A stretch of 64,000 nt of DNA from an uncultured Eubacteriales bacterium (lineage in GTDB: Bacteria; Bacillota; Clostridia; Lachnospirales; Cellulosilyticaceae): positions 179,533 through 243,532 of the forward strand of contig URVM01000005.1 of NCBI GenBank assembly GCA_900551325.1, written 5' to 3'. The notes beneath the pieces were generated by a model. The model made no database searches, was not told where the DNA came from, and saw nothing but the letters and a program-made list of their open reading frames with translations. Both the position numbers and the translations under genes were made by a program. Shown in pieces: positions 1 to 8,813 of this stretch; positions within the stretch are counted from its first letter, which is position 1, and the number at the start of each line of letters is the position of its first letter.

Positions 1-845
1 GTATTATATAAAAACATAAAAATAGCCATGCCACAGATAATTATATATCCTAGCATACTATAAATATCTGGAATTTGTCCAAATAATAAAAAGCCTAGTA
101 TGGCAGCAAAAATAATTTGAGAATAATCATACACTGAAATTTCTTTAGCTGGTGCATAGCAATACGCTGCTGTAATAGCAAACTGACCACCTGCTGCTGC
201 AAGACCTGCTAAAAGCAAGTAAATTACCTGTATTCTTGACATAGGGTGAAAATCAAAAATTAGAAAAGGTAAAGTGGCTAGACATGAAAAACTAGAGAAG
301 AAGAAAACAATAAAAGGCCCCTTTTCTCCTCTTTGACCTAAAATTCTTACGAATGTATAGGCTATACCTGCCGCCATACCACCTGCAAAACCTGATAAGG
401 CAGGAATAAGTGCTACATTTTGAAAACTCGGCTTAATAATAAATAGACTTCCTACAAATGCTATCCCTACAGAAAGTGCCTGTACCCAATCTACTCTTTC
501 TTTCAAGAGTATAAAACTAAATAAAATAGCAAAGAAAGGTGACATTTTATTTAGCATAGATGCATCTGCTAAAACAAGTTTGTCAATAGCATAAAAATTA
601 CATAGAATACCTATTGTGCCAAAGGTTGAGCGTAAAATTAAGGCTTTTAAATTCTCCTTTTTATAAGAAAATCCTATACCACTTCTTTGTAGCACAATAG
701 CTGCAAAAATAAGTGCTACAAAATTACGAAAGAAACTTTTTTGTATAGAAGGTAAATCTCCTGCTAATTTTACAAAAGTATTCATAAACGCAAAACTTAA
801 GGCTGATAGTAAAATATACAATATACCTTTGTACTTTTGATTCAT
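1..845 (-). CDS. EamA/DMT-family transporter (3' end beyond window)
   Basis: A leftward reading frame opens with ATG at 845, behind GGAGGT seven bases upstream, and is still open at base 1, so the C-terminus is missing. The visible ~281 residues are almost wholly hydrophobic and fall into about ten membrane helices in two similar halves. The start reads MNQKYKGILYILLSALSFAF, and helix-bounding phrases such as NKMSPFFAILFSF and AITAAYCYAPA are typical of the EamA (DUF6) repeats of the drug/metabolite transporter superfamily. Such proteins export amino acids or metabolites; the substrate cannot be told from sequence. It is separated from the next gene by about 240 bp containing a long hairpin, so it is probably its own unit. 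Confidence 0.88.
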   Translation of the reverse strand, partial: MNQKYKGILYILLSALSFAFMNTFVKLAGDLPSIQKSFFRNFVALIFAAIVLQRSGIGFSYKKENLKALILRSTFGTIGILCNFYAIDKLVLADASMLNKMSPFFAILFSFILLKERVDWVQALSVGIAFVGSLFIIKPSFQNVALIPALSGFAGGMAAGIAYTFVRILGQRGEKGPFIVFFFSSFSCLATLPFLIFDFHPMSRIQVIYLLLAGLAAAGGQFAITAAYCYAPAKEISVYDYSQIIFAAILGFLLFGQIPDIYSMLGYIIICGMAIFMFLYN

Positions 846-1088
846 CTTTTGTACCTCCAATCACTTAGTATTATAGCACATCTTTTCATCCCTATTCATC
901 TTTATATTATATTACCTAGTCTCACTTCTCTTACTCTAGTTCATCCATTCTATTTTTTATATTGTTAAATTAATCTTAGATTTTATTAGACTGTCATTAT
1001 AGTTACCCATTTCTTATAACATGAAAGTGCCAACTGATTACTTGCAGTGGGCACTTTCATGTTATAAAAATAATCTATTGTTTTCCTT
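846..1088. other. intergenic region with one long hairpin
   Basis: A+T-rich spacer. The only clear structure is the inverted repeat at 1014-1067; the remainder shows no open frame with a ribosome site. Confidence 0.6.
1014..1067 (-). terminator. long inverted repeat, probable terminator
   Basis: Arms TTATAACATGAAAGTGCC and GGGCACTTTCATGTTATAA pair over about 18 bp around a short loop. It lies just past the stop of the leftward gene ending at 1089. Neither side carries a convincing T-run, so termination efficiency is uncertain. Confidence 0.5.
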
Positions 1089-1295
1089 TTACTCTTGCAG
1101 TTGTTTATTTAAAAGAAATATATTCTCTATTTTATTCCCCTGTTCATCGTAGCAGGTTACTCCTGCTCCTGTTATATACCCTTTTGTATTCCTATCAAGT
1201 ACACTTCCTTGTATTTCTAAAAGTGCTTCTTCATTCATAGGTAGCTCTACTTCTTTTGTCTCATGGTCTTTATCACATACAATTTTTATTTTCAT
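1089..1295 (-). CDS. small conserved-looking hypothetical protein, 68 aa
   Basis: Leftward frame of 68 residues if started at the ATG at 1295, which has AAGGAG eight bases upstream. A longer version starting at 1316 places that ribosome site inside the gene, so I prefer the shorter one (MKIKIVCDKDHETKEVELP...). The protein is soluble, rich in charged residues, contains two Cys, and has no family I recognise. It follows the alpha/beta hydrolase gene by 31 bp in the same direction and is probably co-transcribed with it and with the gene at 2298-2819. Confidence 0.6.
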   Translation of the reverse strand: MKIKIVCDKDHETKEVELPMNEEALLEIQGSVLDRNTKGYITGAGVTCYDEQGNKIENIFLLNKQLQE

Positions 1296-1326
1296 TTTAT
1301 CTTCTCCTTTATCCATTAAATAAACT

Positions 1327-2292
1327 CTATTCTATAGTAAGGTGTTTATTTAAAAAGTTAGTTACCGTCTTTGTGTATAAATCAGGGTCCATTTCTGCTG
1401 AGGCAGCATGTCCTGCTTCTTTTACTACCAACTTTTCCTTTTCACAATTTGCTGCTTCATAAACCTTATCTAGCATAAAGAAAGGAACAAATGTGTCTTT
1501 TTCACCATGGATAAATAAAATAGGTGTAGTAGATTTTGCTACTTGTTTCACAGCGGAAGCTTCCGAAATCCAATAGCCTGCTAGAACTCTTGTTGCAATA
1601 TTCGCTGCAAATAAGACTGGCTGTGGAGGTACTTTAGACACTTCTTTTAAAATATAGGAGAATTCTTCCCAAGCTGAACTATAACCACAATCTTCTATAA
1701 TAGCCTTCACTTGATTGGGCAAGGATTCCCCTGAAGCCATCATAACTGTGGCACCTCCCATGGATACACCGTAGAGTACAATTTGTATATTAGGATCTTT
1801 TTCAATAAGTAAGTTGACCCAGTGGGTTAAATCTAACCGATCATCCCATCCCATACCTACATAGTCCCCTTCACTCTCCCCATGTCCTCTTAAATCTGGT
1901 ATAAGCATATTAAAACCTGATTGATAATAAACCTTTGCGCATCTTGCCATATCAAGGCCATTCCCCATATAACCATGTACACCAACAATCCATATATTAG
2001 ATGGTTTTGGATTTTCCACTACATAGGCATGTAAACGCAAGTTATCCCTTGAATTTATATACCAATCTTCATAGCTTATATCTTCTTTGAACCATCTATT
2101 TGCCTCTTCTTTTACCGGATCCGTATTTTCACCTGCTACTGATTGAAAAAGCATCTCTTTAGAAGTTGTAGGATTAAGAGCCATTTCATAAAAATACCAA
2201 CCTACTCCAACAAAACCAATGCTTCCTAGAACAACTAAACCAATTAATAATCCAATAAGTACTTTTTTACGTGAATAGACTCTTTTTTTCAT
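1327..2292 (-). CDS. membrane-anchored alpha/beta hydrolase
   Basis: 321 residues. An N-terminal basic stretch followed by one membrane helix (about 10-35) would anchor the protein with the catalytic domain outside. The hydrolase fold is shown by the HGYMGN oxyanion region near 105, nucleophile elbow GVSMGG (Ser about 177), acid in HGEKDTF (Asp about 266) and base in AGHAAS (His about 295). These proteins act as esterases, lipases or acylpeptide-type hydrolases on small substrates; the substrate here is unknown. The start lies 5 bp after the stop of the 2298-2819 gene, indicating a shared transcript. Confidence 0.87.
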   Translation of the reverse strand: MKKRVYSRKKVLIGLLIGLVVLGSIGFVGVGWYFYEMALNPTTSKEMLFQSVAGENTDPVKEEANRWFKEDISYEDWYINSRDNLRLHAYVVENPKPSNIWIVGVHGYMGNGLDMARCAKVYYQSGFNMLIPDLRGHGESEGDYVGMGWDDRLDLTHWVNLLIEKDPNIQIVLYGVSMGGATVMMASGESLPNQVKAIIEDCGYSSAWEEFSYILKEVSKVPPQPVLFAANIATRVLAGYWISEASAVKQVAKSTTPILFIHGEKDTFVPFFMLDKVYEAANCEKEKLVVKEAGHAASAEMDPDLYTKTVTNFLNKHLTIE

Positions 2293-2297
2293 ATGCT

Positions 2298-2819
2298 CTA
2301 TTCAAAAACATAATAAAGATTTTGATAAGGACAATATGTTTTTTCAGTACCACTTTCAATCACAGCTTCATTATAGATGAGTGCACGGCTTGACCAGAAT
2401 TTTAAACTTCTTTCTAATTCTTCTTTAGAGGCAATACTACGATCTTCTGGCTCTTTCTCAGAAGGAAAACCTGGATACATAGTAATAAAATCATAAGCAT
2501 CTTCTTTTATTTCACTCTTTCTAAGTACGATTAGGACATTATTAGTTTCTATTGATGTACGCCCTTTTACAAAGCGTGTATAAAGTTCTCTCTCTAAACG
2601 TTTAGCATAAACAATTTCATCCTCATCTGTTGTATCTACTAAATTGCAGTATCCAACCTTTTCATCTAGAGCAATACTTATTACTTCAGAAGGCTTACTA
2701 AGATTTTCTAGAAATCCCTGAGCTTTTATTTGTTCAAAAGTCTCATACCAGCCTTTAAAAAATTCATCATTATGGCATAGCATATGACTTTTTGCATGTT
2801 CACTAATTATAATTTCCAT
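2298..2819 (-). CDS. hypothetical protein, 173 aa
   Basis: I do not recognise this family. The protein is soluble and acidic, begins MEIIISEHAKSHM, and has a C-terminal half with the phrase DAYDFITMYPGFPSE. The layout (early His, later Arg/Thr, then an ITMYPG-type strand) is loosely reminiscent of BECR-fold RNase-like proteins, but this is a weak impression and no catalytic set is proven. There is no obvious antitoxin gene next to it. It is translated just ahead of the alpha/beta hydrolase, 5 bp away. Confidence 0.65.
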   Translation of the reverse strand: MEIIISEHAKSHMLCHNDEFFKGWYETFEQIKAQGFLENLSKPSEVISIALDEKVGYCNLVDTTDEDEIVYAKRLERELYTRFVKGRTSIETNNVLIVLRKSEIKEDAYDFITMYPGFPSEKEPEDRSIASKEELERSLKFWSSRALIYNEAVIESGTEKTYCPYQNLYYVFE

Positions 2820-2895
2820 TCTATTCTCCTTTGCTAGTTAAATTTTTTCGTCTCTTTATAGTATGGTTTTTTTATATCTATTTATAAGGAAACTT

Positions 2896-2952
2896 TATAA
2901 AAATCTCCCCTATTTAAAATAAGTTTTACCTTATCCTAGTAGAGGAGATTTT
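2896..2952 (-). terminator. terminator of the GH112 phosphorylase gene
   Basis: Arms AAATCTCC and GGAGATTT with further weaker pairing inside. Read leftward the stem is followed by TTTTTAT, forming an intrinsic terminator 40 bp past the stop of the gene at 2992-5160. Confidence 0.65.
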
Positions 2953-2991
2953 ATATGACATATTTTAATTATTTACCAATACTTTGGCAAT

Positions 2992-5160
2992 CTATTTCCA
3001 CTCATACCATTTAATTTCATTAGCTTCCATATGGAGCTCAAAAGATGTACCGTCTCCTGTATATACAGTTGTTGTTTGAGGTTCATAAGTATTATTTACA
3101 ACACAGTATTTATTATTTTCTACATAGGCATGAACGTCTACATTGTAGTTTGTTGAATACCATTTTGTAAGGTTAGCTTCATCACTACTACTCCATACCA
3201 CTGCTCTGTGAAGGAGTCTTGCATTTTCAAAACTGTATGGTAGACCACTTATATAGACACATCTACCTTTACCAAAGGTATTGCATGCAAGTTGCACTTC
3301 TTTATCAATTTGTTTAATAACTGTAGTTCCTTCTAGAGCAAAAATATTCTTTTTACCTTCGCCAAAGTTAATAGCTCCCTTACAGTCTGCGGTAATAAAG
3401 TGACCATTTGCTTCTTCCCAGTTGTATTTATCTTTATTAAGATCAAAGCCTCTTTCTTCTTCTACTCCAAGTACAGTAGCAAGTTGGAAGAAGTGTCCTT
3501 CATGTTGGTAAGCTGTAGGTTCTCCTACTCCAATGAAGCCACCGCCTCTATAAATAAAACCTTTAATAGCTGTTACAATAGTTTCATCTATCCAGTTTTT
3601 ATCTCCAGTATAAGCTGTGTAAGCATCTCCAACATTGATGATTACATCAATATCATCTAAAATACTTACATCCTTTTTAATATCCTCAAAGCTTATAAAT
3701 TTCACATCGTAAGGTGCTCCGCTTAATGCTTCTATAATTCCTGCATAAGAGTAGTTTTGCTTATAGTAAAGTGCATGATGTACCATATGATTTCCCCATG
3801 CACGCATTTTACCCCAACAGTTAAGTACTGCTACACGTTTAACACAGTATGGTACAGTGCCTTTAATATTTTCATAAAGTGTTCTAAATTCGTCACATAC
3901 AGACTGGATATACTCTACAAAGTCTGGAAATTCTAGTGCTAGTTTTAAATATCCACCATAACCTATACGATCTATAGGCTTACGAAGAATGGCTCTTCTT
4001 GCTGTTACCCAGTTTTCCTTTGCTTCTTTTACTGGGTTTCCACCTTCATGGAAAGTATCAGGGAAGAAGTATGGTAAGAAACGTCCTTCACGATATGTAA
4101 CCCCTTCAATATCGCTAATAAGGCGTAGAGTTGAACCATTTCCTACACTTCCTACTACTGCATCTATACCAATGGTATTAAACTCTTCCATAAAAGGTTC
4201 CATTCCAATCCAGTGATCGCCTAAGAACATCATAGCTTCTTTGCCGTACTCATGAGTAATATCTACCATTTCTTTGGCAAGCTTTGCAACTTCTCTTCTT
4301 TGGAAGTCTTGGAAGTCTCTAAATTCTTTAGATGGTACACGGTAGTTATTATTCATGTAACCTTGGTCGATGATGAATTCTGGTCTGAATTTGTAACCTA
4401 CTTCTTTTTCGAATTGCTCTAATATATAAGGAGATACACTAGCAGAATAACCATACCAGTCTACATATTTTTCTCTTGCTAATTCATCGAATATAAGGGT
4501 GAATTGATGGAAGAAAGTTGTATAACGGATTACATCTACATGAGGGTTTGCCTCACAGAACTTTCTTAGTCTTTCCATAGAAAAGGCTTTTGTCTTTGGT
4601 TGTCTTACATCAAAAGTTATTTGATGTTCTACATCTTTCCAATCATTTACCACTGCATTATACATATGTACAGGATCCCACATAATATAAGCTAAAAAGC
4701 TTACAGTATATTCATGGAATAACTTAGCATCTATAATGGTTACATTACCTGTTTCTTCATTATAAGACCACTTATCTACAGGTACTACTTCCCCTGTTGT
4801 ACGATCAATAACTTCCCACCATCTCGAGATATCATCTACAGAGTTGACCTTTAACATTTCTGGATAAATACCTTCCATCAAATGTATTTCTAGTGTATCT
4901 TCTGTAGCATTATGAAACTTTGTCATAATATATGTTTGTTGAACTTCATCTAGATTAGCTTTTGCCCATTCATTATCTTTTCTTGTTGTATAGTAAGTAG
5001 CATACACTTTTGCTCCTACTTGTTGAAGTTCACTAGGAAAGTCTGTTCCATCACAGTCACGAAGGGCATCTGCTCCCCATTTTTTCATAATCTCTAATGT
5101 TTGTGGCACAATATCTACGTCTGTTGGTATGGTAACTCTTCCTTTTAAATTTTCGCTCAT
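2992..5160 (-). CDS. GH112 beta-1,3-galactosyl-N-acetylhexosamine phosphorylase-type enzyme
   Basis: 722 residues, matching the full length of glycoside hydrolase family 112. These cytoplasmic enzymes split galacto-N-biose or lacto-N-biose with phosphate, giving galactose 1-phosphate plus the hexosamine; some clostridial relatives act on galactosyl-rhamnose instead. Family features include the opening GRVTIPTDVDIVPQTLEIMK, then WGADALRDCDGTDFP, a central barrel with DWYGYSASVSPYI and MMFLGDHWIG, and a glutamine-amidotransferase-like region with DVIINVGDAYTAYTG and GGFIGVGEPTAY. The substrate (mucin/milk-type disaccharide or galactosyl-rhamnose) is not decidable by eye. An AraC-type regulator lies directly upstream in the same direction, which suggests induced sugar use. 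No transporter is adjacent. Confidence 0.93.
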   Translation of the reverse strand: MSENLKGRVTIPTDVDIVPQTLEIMKKWGADALRDCDGTDFPSELQQVGAKVYATYYTTRKDNEWAKANLDEVQQTYIMTKFHNATEDTLEIHLMEGIYPEMLKVNSVDDISRWWEVIDRTTGEVVPVDKWSYNEETGNVTIIDAKLFHEYTVSFLAYIMWDPVHMYNAVVNDWKDVEHQITFDVRQPKTKAFSMERLRKFCEANPHVDVIRYTTFFHQFTLIFDELAREKYVDWYGYSASVSPYILEQFEKEVGYKFRPEFIIDQGYMNNNYRVPSKEFRDFQDFQRREVAKLAKEMVDITHEYGKEAMMFLGDHWIGMEPFMEEFNTIGIDAVVGSVGNGSTLRLISDIEGVTYREGRFLPYFFPDTFHEGGNPVKEAKENWVTARRAILRKPIDRIGYGGYLKLALEFPDFVEYIQSVCDEFRTLYENIKGTVPYCVKRVAVLNCWGKMRAWGNHMVHHALYYKQNYSYAGIIEALSGAPYDVKFISFEDIKKDVSILDDIDVIINVGDAYTAYTGDKNWIDETIVTAIKGFIYRGGGFIGVGEPTAYQHEGHFFQLATVLGVEEERGFDLNKDKYNWEEANGHFITADCKGAINFGEGKKNIFALEGTTVIKQIDKEVQLACNTFGKGRCVYISGLPYSFENARLLHRAVVWSSSDEANLTKWYSTNYNVDVHAYVENNKYCVVNNTYEPQTTTVYTGDGTSFELHMEANEIKWYEWK

Positions 5161-5285
5161 TTCCTTACCCCTTCCACTTTATTTATTAGAATTATTATAT
5201 GTTTACTTATAAATTCATTCTATTATAGAGCCTTGCCCATGACTATAGCGTATATTGCTTTTCATTTTATATATATTGTTCTTAT

Positions 5286-5334
5286 AATAAAAAGCAAGAT
5301 TAAGCCCTCTTATAAGGTACTTAATCTTGCTTTT
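5286..5334 (-). terminator. terminator after AraC-family gene
   Basis: Perfect 14-bp arms AAAGCAAGATTAAG and CTTAATCTTGCTTT. Leftward reading ends in TTTTTATT, just past the stop at 5337, so the regulator and the phosphorylase gene are separate transcripts or are linked by read-through. Confidence 0.8.
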
Positions 5335-5336
5335 AT

Positions 5337-6182
5337 CTAGTTAGAACCATTAGTTTTGGCTTGTTTTCTATAAACTGCTGGGGGCCTACCACAAGCCTTT
5401 TTAAAAATTTGAGAGAAATAGCTTTGAGAAGAACAGCCGATAAGTTGTGATATTTCAAGTATACTATGGTCTGTAGTTGTTAAAAGTTCTTTAGCAACTT
5501 GAATTTTCTTCTCTATAAGATAGCTTATGGGAGAAATCCCATAGATTTTAGTAAAGCTATGTACTAAGTAGTATTTATTAATATGAGCCACCCCTGCTAA
5601 ATCTTCTAACGTAAGAGGTTTTAAACAATTCTTTTCTATATACCGTTTTACTTTATGACATTCTACAGTTTCATTTTGATCAATAGATGTACCTACTAAT
5701 AACTTTGAAGAGCGCATTAAGTAATAAGCTAACATTTCAATAAGATGTTCACATAGGTGCTCAAAATGCTTTTCTTTGTTTTCCACCTCATAAAGTAAGC
5801 GCTTAAAACAAAAATAAATATCCTCTTGCTTTTTTGTATAATGATAAATACCATAATTTTGAGGATTGCCTTCTGACTCAAAGTTAAAGCTAATCCCCTC
5901 TGCTCCTATAGCAATATATTCTAAAGGAAATGAAGGCTCGGATACCTCTGTATGGAGTACATGAGGATTAATAATAATTACACTATCCTTTTTGACAAAA
6001 TGCTTCTCCCCTTCAATACAGAAGTGACCTTCACCATTTAAAATATAAAATAATTCAACAAACTGATGGGTATGTAAAAAACTACTCCAATCTTCCTCAA
6101 AAATAGATTCACTTACATATAATAGTCTTATTTTACTTAATGTAGATTCTTGTGCACTAAAGTTGTACCTATTGTTACCCAT
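5337..6182 (-). CDS. AraC-family transcription regulator with cupin sensor domain
   Basis: 281 residues. The N-terminal half is a cupin-like ligand domain (HTHQFVELFYILNGEGHFCIEGE, then VIINPHVLHTE). The C-terminal 100 residues form the two helix-turn-helix DNA-binding units of AraC proteins: LEDLAGVAHINKYYLVHSFTK and the second with LEISQLIGCSSQSYFSQIFKK, followed by CGRPPAVYRKQ. Such regulators usually activate sugar genes. The GH112 phosphorylase gene immediately downstream in the same direction is the natural target, though the link is inferred only from position. Confidence 0.9.
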   Translation of the reverse strand: MGNNRYNFSAQESTLSKIRLLYVSESIFEEDWSSFLHTHQFVELFYILNGEGHFCIEGEKHFVKKDSVIIINPHVLHTEVSEPSFPLEYIAIGAEGISFNFESEGNPQNYGIYHYTKKQEDIYFCFKRLLYEVENKEKHFEHLCEHLIEMLAYYLMRSSKLLVGTSIDQNETVECHKVKRYIEKNCLKPLTLEDLAGVAHINKYYLVHSFTKIYGISPISYLIEKKIQVAKELLTTTDHSILEISQLIGCSSQSYFSQIFKKACGRPPAVYRKQAKTNGSN

Positions 6183-6285
6183 TGACTCACCCTTAGCTTT
6201 CCTATCTATTTTCTTTATACTTATTATATCATAATCTAACTATTTTATAATTTATACTTTAATATAAATAATTTAATAACTCACT

Positions 6286-6328
6286 CAAAAAAAAGAGACT
6301 TGTGATGTTTTACACTTTCAAGTCTCCT
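6286..6328 (-). terminator. terminator after HugZ-like gene
   Basis: Arms GAGACTTG and CAAGTCTC; leftward the stem is followed by eight T residues. It lies 33 bp past the stop at 6362 and closes the heme-use gene run. Confidence 0.8.
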
Positions 6329-6361
6329 TTACCATAGTGAATATTAGTCATATCTTTTGCT

Positions 6362-6829
6362 TTATTTTTTAGAACCGTGTCCCATACCTGTTGCTTGTTC
6401 TTGTTCCCATTTACCATCTTTTAAAGTTAAATTATAGGCTTTGCCAAAACCTTTTACTAATCTTCCTGTATGTAGTTCCAGCTCAAACATATGGAAATCT
6501 AAGCTTTTTAAAACTTGTAATATATCACTACCTTGCTTACCTTCAAATGCTTCCCATATAGTCTCACTTACTATTTCAAGTTTTGTAGCTGTTGCATTAA
6601 AGGATACTCTGCCTCTTGCAAAGGCTGTTTTTGCATCTTTTTCATCTTCAATAACCATCACTGCTACTTCTGGGTTATGACATAAGTTTTCATAGTGCTC
6701 TGCTGTCTCACTAATATAGATATAAAATTTTTCATCTACCTTTGCAAAAGGTGCATAGCTAATGAAAGGTTTATTATCTTTTGTTGTTGAACTAATCATA
6801 AGTGTTTTTTGTTCTAGTAATTTTTCCAT
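6362..6829 (-). CDS. HugZ/HutZ-like heme-utilisation protein (PNPOx-like split barrel)
   Basis: 155 residues of the pyridoxamine-phosphate-oxidase-like split-barrel family. The N-terminus (KTLMISSTTKDNKPFISYAPF) and the C-terminal phrase GRLVKGFGKAYNL match the heme-utilisation HugZ/HutZ branch rather than FMN oxidases. A His-containing tail (MGHGSKK) is also seen in heme-binding members. HugZ relatives bind heme and either degrade it or hand it on. The ribosome site AGGAG precedes the ATG at 6829. The gene follows the ABC ATPase gene in the same direction after 196 bp of A+T-rich spacer, so it may share the upstream operon or have its own promoter. The HutW-type gene upstream strengthens the heme assignment. 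Confidence 0.8.
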   Translation of the reverse strand: MEKLLEQKTLMISSTTKDNKPFISYAPFAKVDEKFYIYISETAEHYENLCHNPEVAVMVIEDEKDAKTAFARGRVSFNATATKLEIVSETIWEAFEGKQGSDILQVLKSLDFHMFELELHTGRLVKGFGKAYNLTLKDGKWEQEQATGMGHGSKK

Positions 6830-7025
6830 TTTTATCTTCTCCTATTATTAGGTATATATTTTTATTTCCTATATTTACGTTTTATTTTTCTTCTGTTTTA
6901 TTTTCTATTTCTTCTTTTTATCTTTTGTTTTTTATGATTTTGTATTTACTTGTTTTTATCCTTTTTGTAGCTTTACTCCTTCGTGTAAATCTTGTTCCTC
7001 TTGATAGTCTTAGGCCACTTGCCCT

Positions 7026-7829
7026 TTATGCACTATTAAGTGGACAGTGGATACGACAAGTTTTAATAGGGTGAATACGTGGCTTAGATGTGATTGGATT
7101 CACATCAATATCACAGTGAATGTTATAAATTTCTCTTAGTAATTCTTCATTAATTAAGTTCTCTGGTTTACCTTCACCTTTAATCTCACCTTTTTGCATA
7201 ATAATTAATCTGTCACTATATTCACTAGCTTGATTTAAATCATGGAGTACCATAACAATAGTCATACCTAACTTTTTATTAATGGTTCCAATAAGCTCCA
7301 TCAGCTCTAGTTGATGAGAAATATCTAAATAAGTAGTTGGTTCGTCTAAAAATAGAACTTCCGGCTTTTGAGCAAGTGCCATAGCTAACCATACTCTTTG
7401 TCTTTCTCCTCCAGATAAGCCTGTTACTGGTCTATCTTTATAGTGGGTAAGCCCTGTATTTTCCAGTGCCCACTCTACAATTTCTTCATCTTCTTTATTT
7501 CTTGTCTCGTACCATTTTTTATGAGGTAAGCGTCCATAGTAGACAAGCTCTTTTACAGTAATGCCGACGGGTGCTTGGTTATGTTGTGACAGCATAGCTA
7601 TTTTACAAGCAAGTGACTTAGTTGGTATGTCTTTTATATTATGTCCTTCTACTAAAACTTCACCGGCTTCTGGTTTGATTACTCGTGAAAGGGTTTTTAG
7701 TAATGTAGATTTACCGCATCCATTTGGTCCTAAAATAGATAAGATTTCTCCTTTATGAATAGAAAGGCTTAAATCTTTTATAACAATTTTATCATCATAT
7801 CCAACTTTTAAATGTTTTACTTCTATCAT
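7026..7829 (-). CDS. ABC transporter ATPase, heme/iron-siderophore type
   Basis: 267 residues when started at the ATG at 7829 (MIEVKHLKVG), which has AAAGGGG upstream; a longer frame to 7877 would run inside the permease gene and is unlikely. Walker A GPNGCGKST, signature LSGGERQRV and Walker B VLFLDEPTTYLD are all intact, followed by the switch His in LHDL. This is the FecE/HmuV-type energising subunit at the inner face of the membrane. The start lies 4 bp after the stop of the permease gene, so the two are translationally linked. The tail TCRIHCPLNSA has two Cys. Confidence 0.92.
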   Translation of the reverse strand: MIEVKHLKVGYDDKIVIKDLSLSIHKGEILSILGPNGCGKSTLLKTLSRVIKPEAGEVLVEGHNIKDIPTKSLACKIAMLSQHNQAPVGITVKELVYYGRLPHKKWYETRNKEDEEIVEWALENTGLTHYKDRPVTGLSGGERQRVWLAMALAQKPEVLFLDEPTTYLDISHQLELMELIGTINKKLGMTIVMVLHDLNQASEYSDRLIIMQKGEIKGEGKPENLINEELLREIYNIHCDIDVNPITSKPRIHPIKTCRIHCPLNSA

Positions 7830-7833
7830 AATA

Positions 7834-8811
7834 CTAAACCCCTTTCTTTCTGAGTAAATAGAGGAAGAATGGACCACCTAAAATAGCCATAATAACGCCT
7901 ACTGGAATTTCAATAGAACCTCCAATAGTACGTCCTAAAGTATCTGCAATAAGTAGTACAATACTTCCAAGTGCCATACTAAATGGCAAAGTATATTTAT
8001 GATCATTTCCCATAAGCATACGTGCAATATGAGGAACGATAAGCCCTACAAAGCTTACAATCCCTACAACTGCTGTAGCAGTAGCTGCTAAAAATACAGC
8101 AATAACTGATATAACAAGGCGTGCTCTATTAATGTTAACACCTAAGTTAATCGCTGCCTCGTCACCTAGTTGTAAAATATTAGCTGTACGAATAAGTAGG
8201 AATGACATAAGTAAACCAATAATACTATAGCCTACTAAGGTTTGGACATCTGCCCATGTTTTAGTTGCTAAACTTCCGTTTAGCCAAAGCATAGCACTTT
8301 GAATACGATCACTATACATAGTAGAGAAGAAAGCTATAATTCCACCTAAAATCGTATTGACAGCTACACCTGCTAAGACAATTCGATTGGGTTGTAGACC
8401 TTTTTTCCAGGCCATCATATAGACAAGTAAACATGCAATCCCACCACCTACAAAGGCTACAATGGGCAAAATACTTGTATAAGCTGGAGACACAAGTAAA
8501 ATAATGATGGCACCTACACTTGCACCACTTGATACCCCTGTAATACCAGGGTCAGCAAGTGGATTTTTCATAACAGCCTGTAGAAATAGTCCAGCTACTC
8601 CTAAATTAGCTCCTACTAATACTGCAAGTAAATTTCTTGGGAGTCGCATCTTAAAGATGATTGTTCTAATCATCTCATTATCTCCTTTAATAAGCTCTCC
8701 TAGAATCTCACTAAAACTTAAATTTACACTTCCAATGGTTGAAAAAGCTACCACCAGAAATACTAATAGGAGATGAGTTCCTATAATCCATAAAACTTTT
8801 TTGTCTTTCAT
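7834..8811 (-). CDS. FecCD-family permease of heme/iron importer
   Basis: 325 residues with about ten membrane helices. FecCD/BtuC hallmarks are present: RLPRNLLAVLVGANLGVAG near residue 60, NPLADPGITGVSSGASVGA, and near the C-terminus VGIVSFVGLIVPHIARM, the ATPase-docking loop. The homodimer would form the channel for heme or a ferric siderophore. It starts 2 bp after the stop of the binding-protein gene and ends 4 bp before the ATPase start, giving a tight importer operon. Confidence 0.93.
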   Translation of the reverse strand: MKDKKVLWIIGTHLLLVFLVVAFSTIGSVNLSFSEILGELIKGDNEMIRTIIFKMRLPRNLLAVLVGANLGVAGLFLQAVMKNPLADPGITGVSSGASVGAIIILLVSPAYTSILPIVAFVGGGIACLLVYMMAWKKGLQPNRIVLAGVAVNTILGGIIAFFSTMYSDRIQSAMLWLNGSLATKTWADVQTLVGYSIIGLLMSFLLIRTANILQLGDEAAINLGVNINRARLVISVIAVFLAATATAVVGIVSFVGLIVPHIARMLMGNDHKYTLPFSMALGSIVLLIADTLGRTIGGSIEIPVGVIMAILGGPFFLYLLRKKGV

Positions 8812-8813
8812 TT

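Noticed and set aside
6802..7074. Rightward hydrophobic frame of 90 codons opposite the heme genes
   Set aside because: No ribosome site; composed of A+T-rich antisense sequence of the HugZ-like start, the spacer and the end of the ATPase gene.
7830..7877. N-terminal extension of the heme ABC ATPase
   Set aside because: It overlaps the permease gene and carries the ribosome site of the downstream ATG at 7829 inside it.
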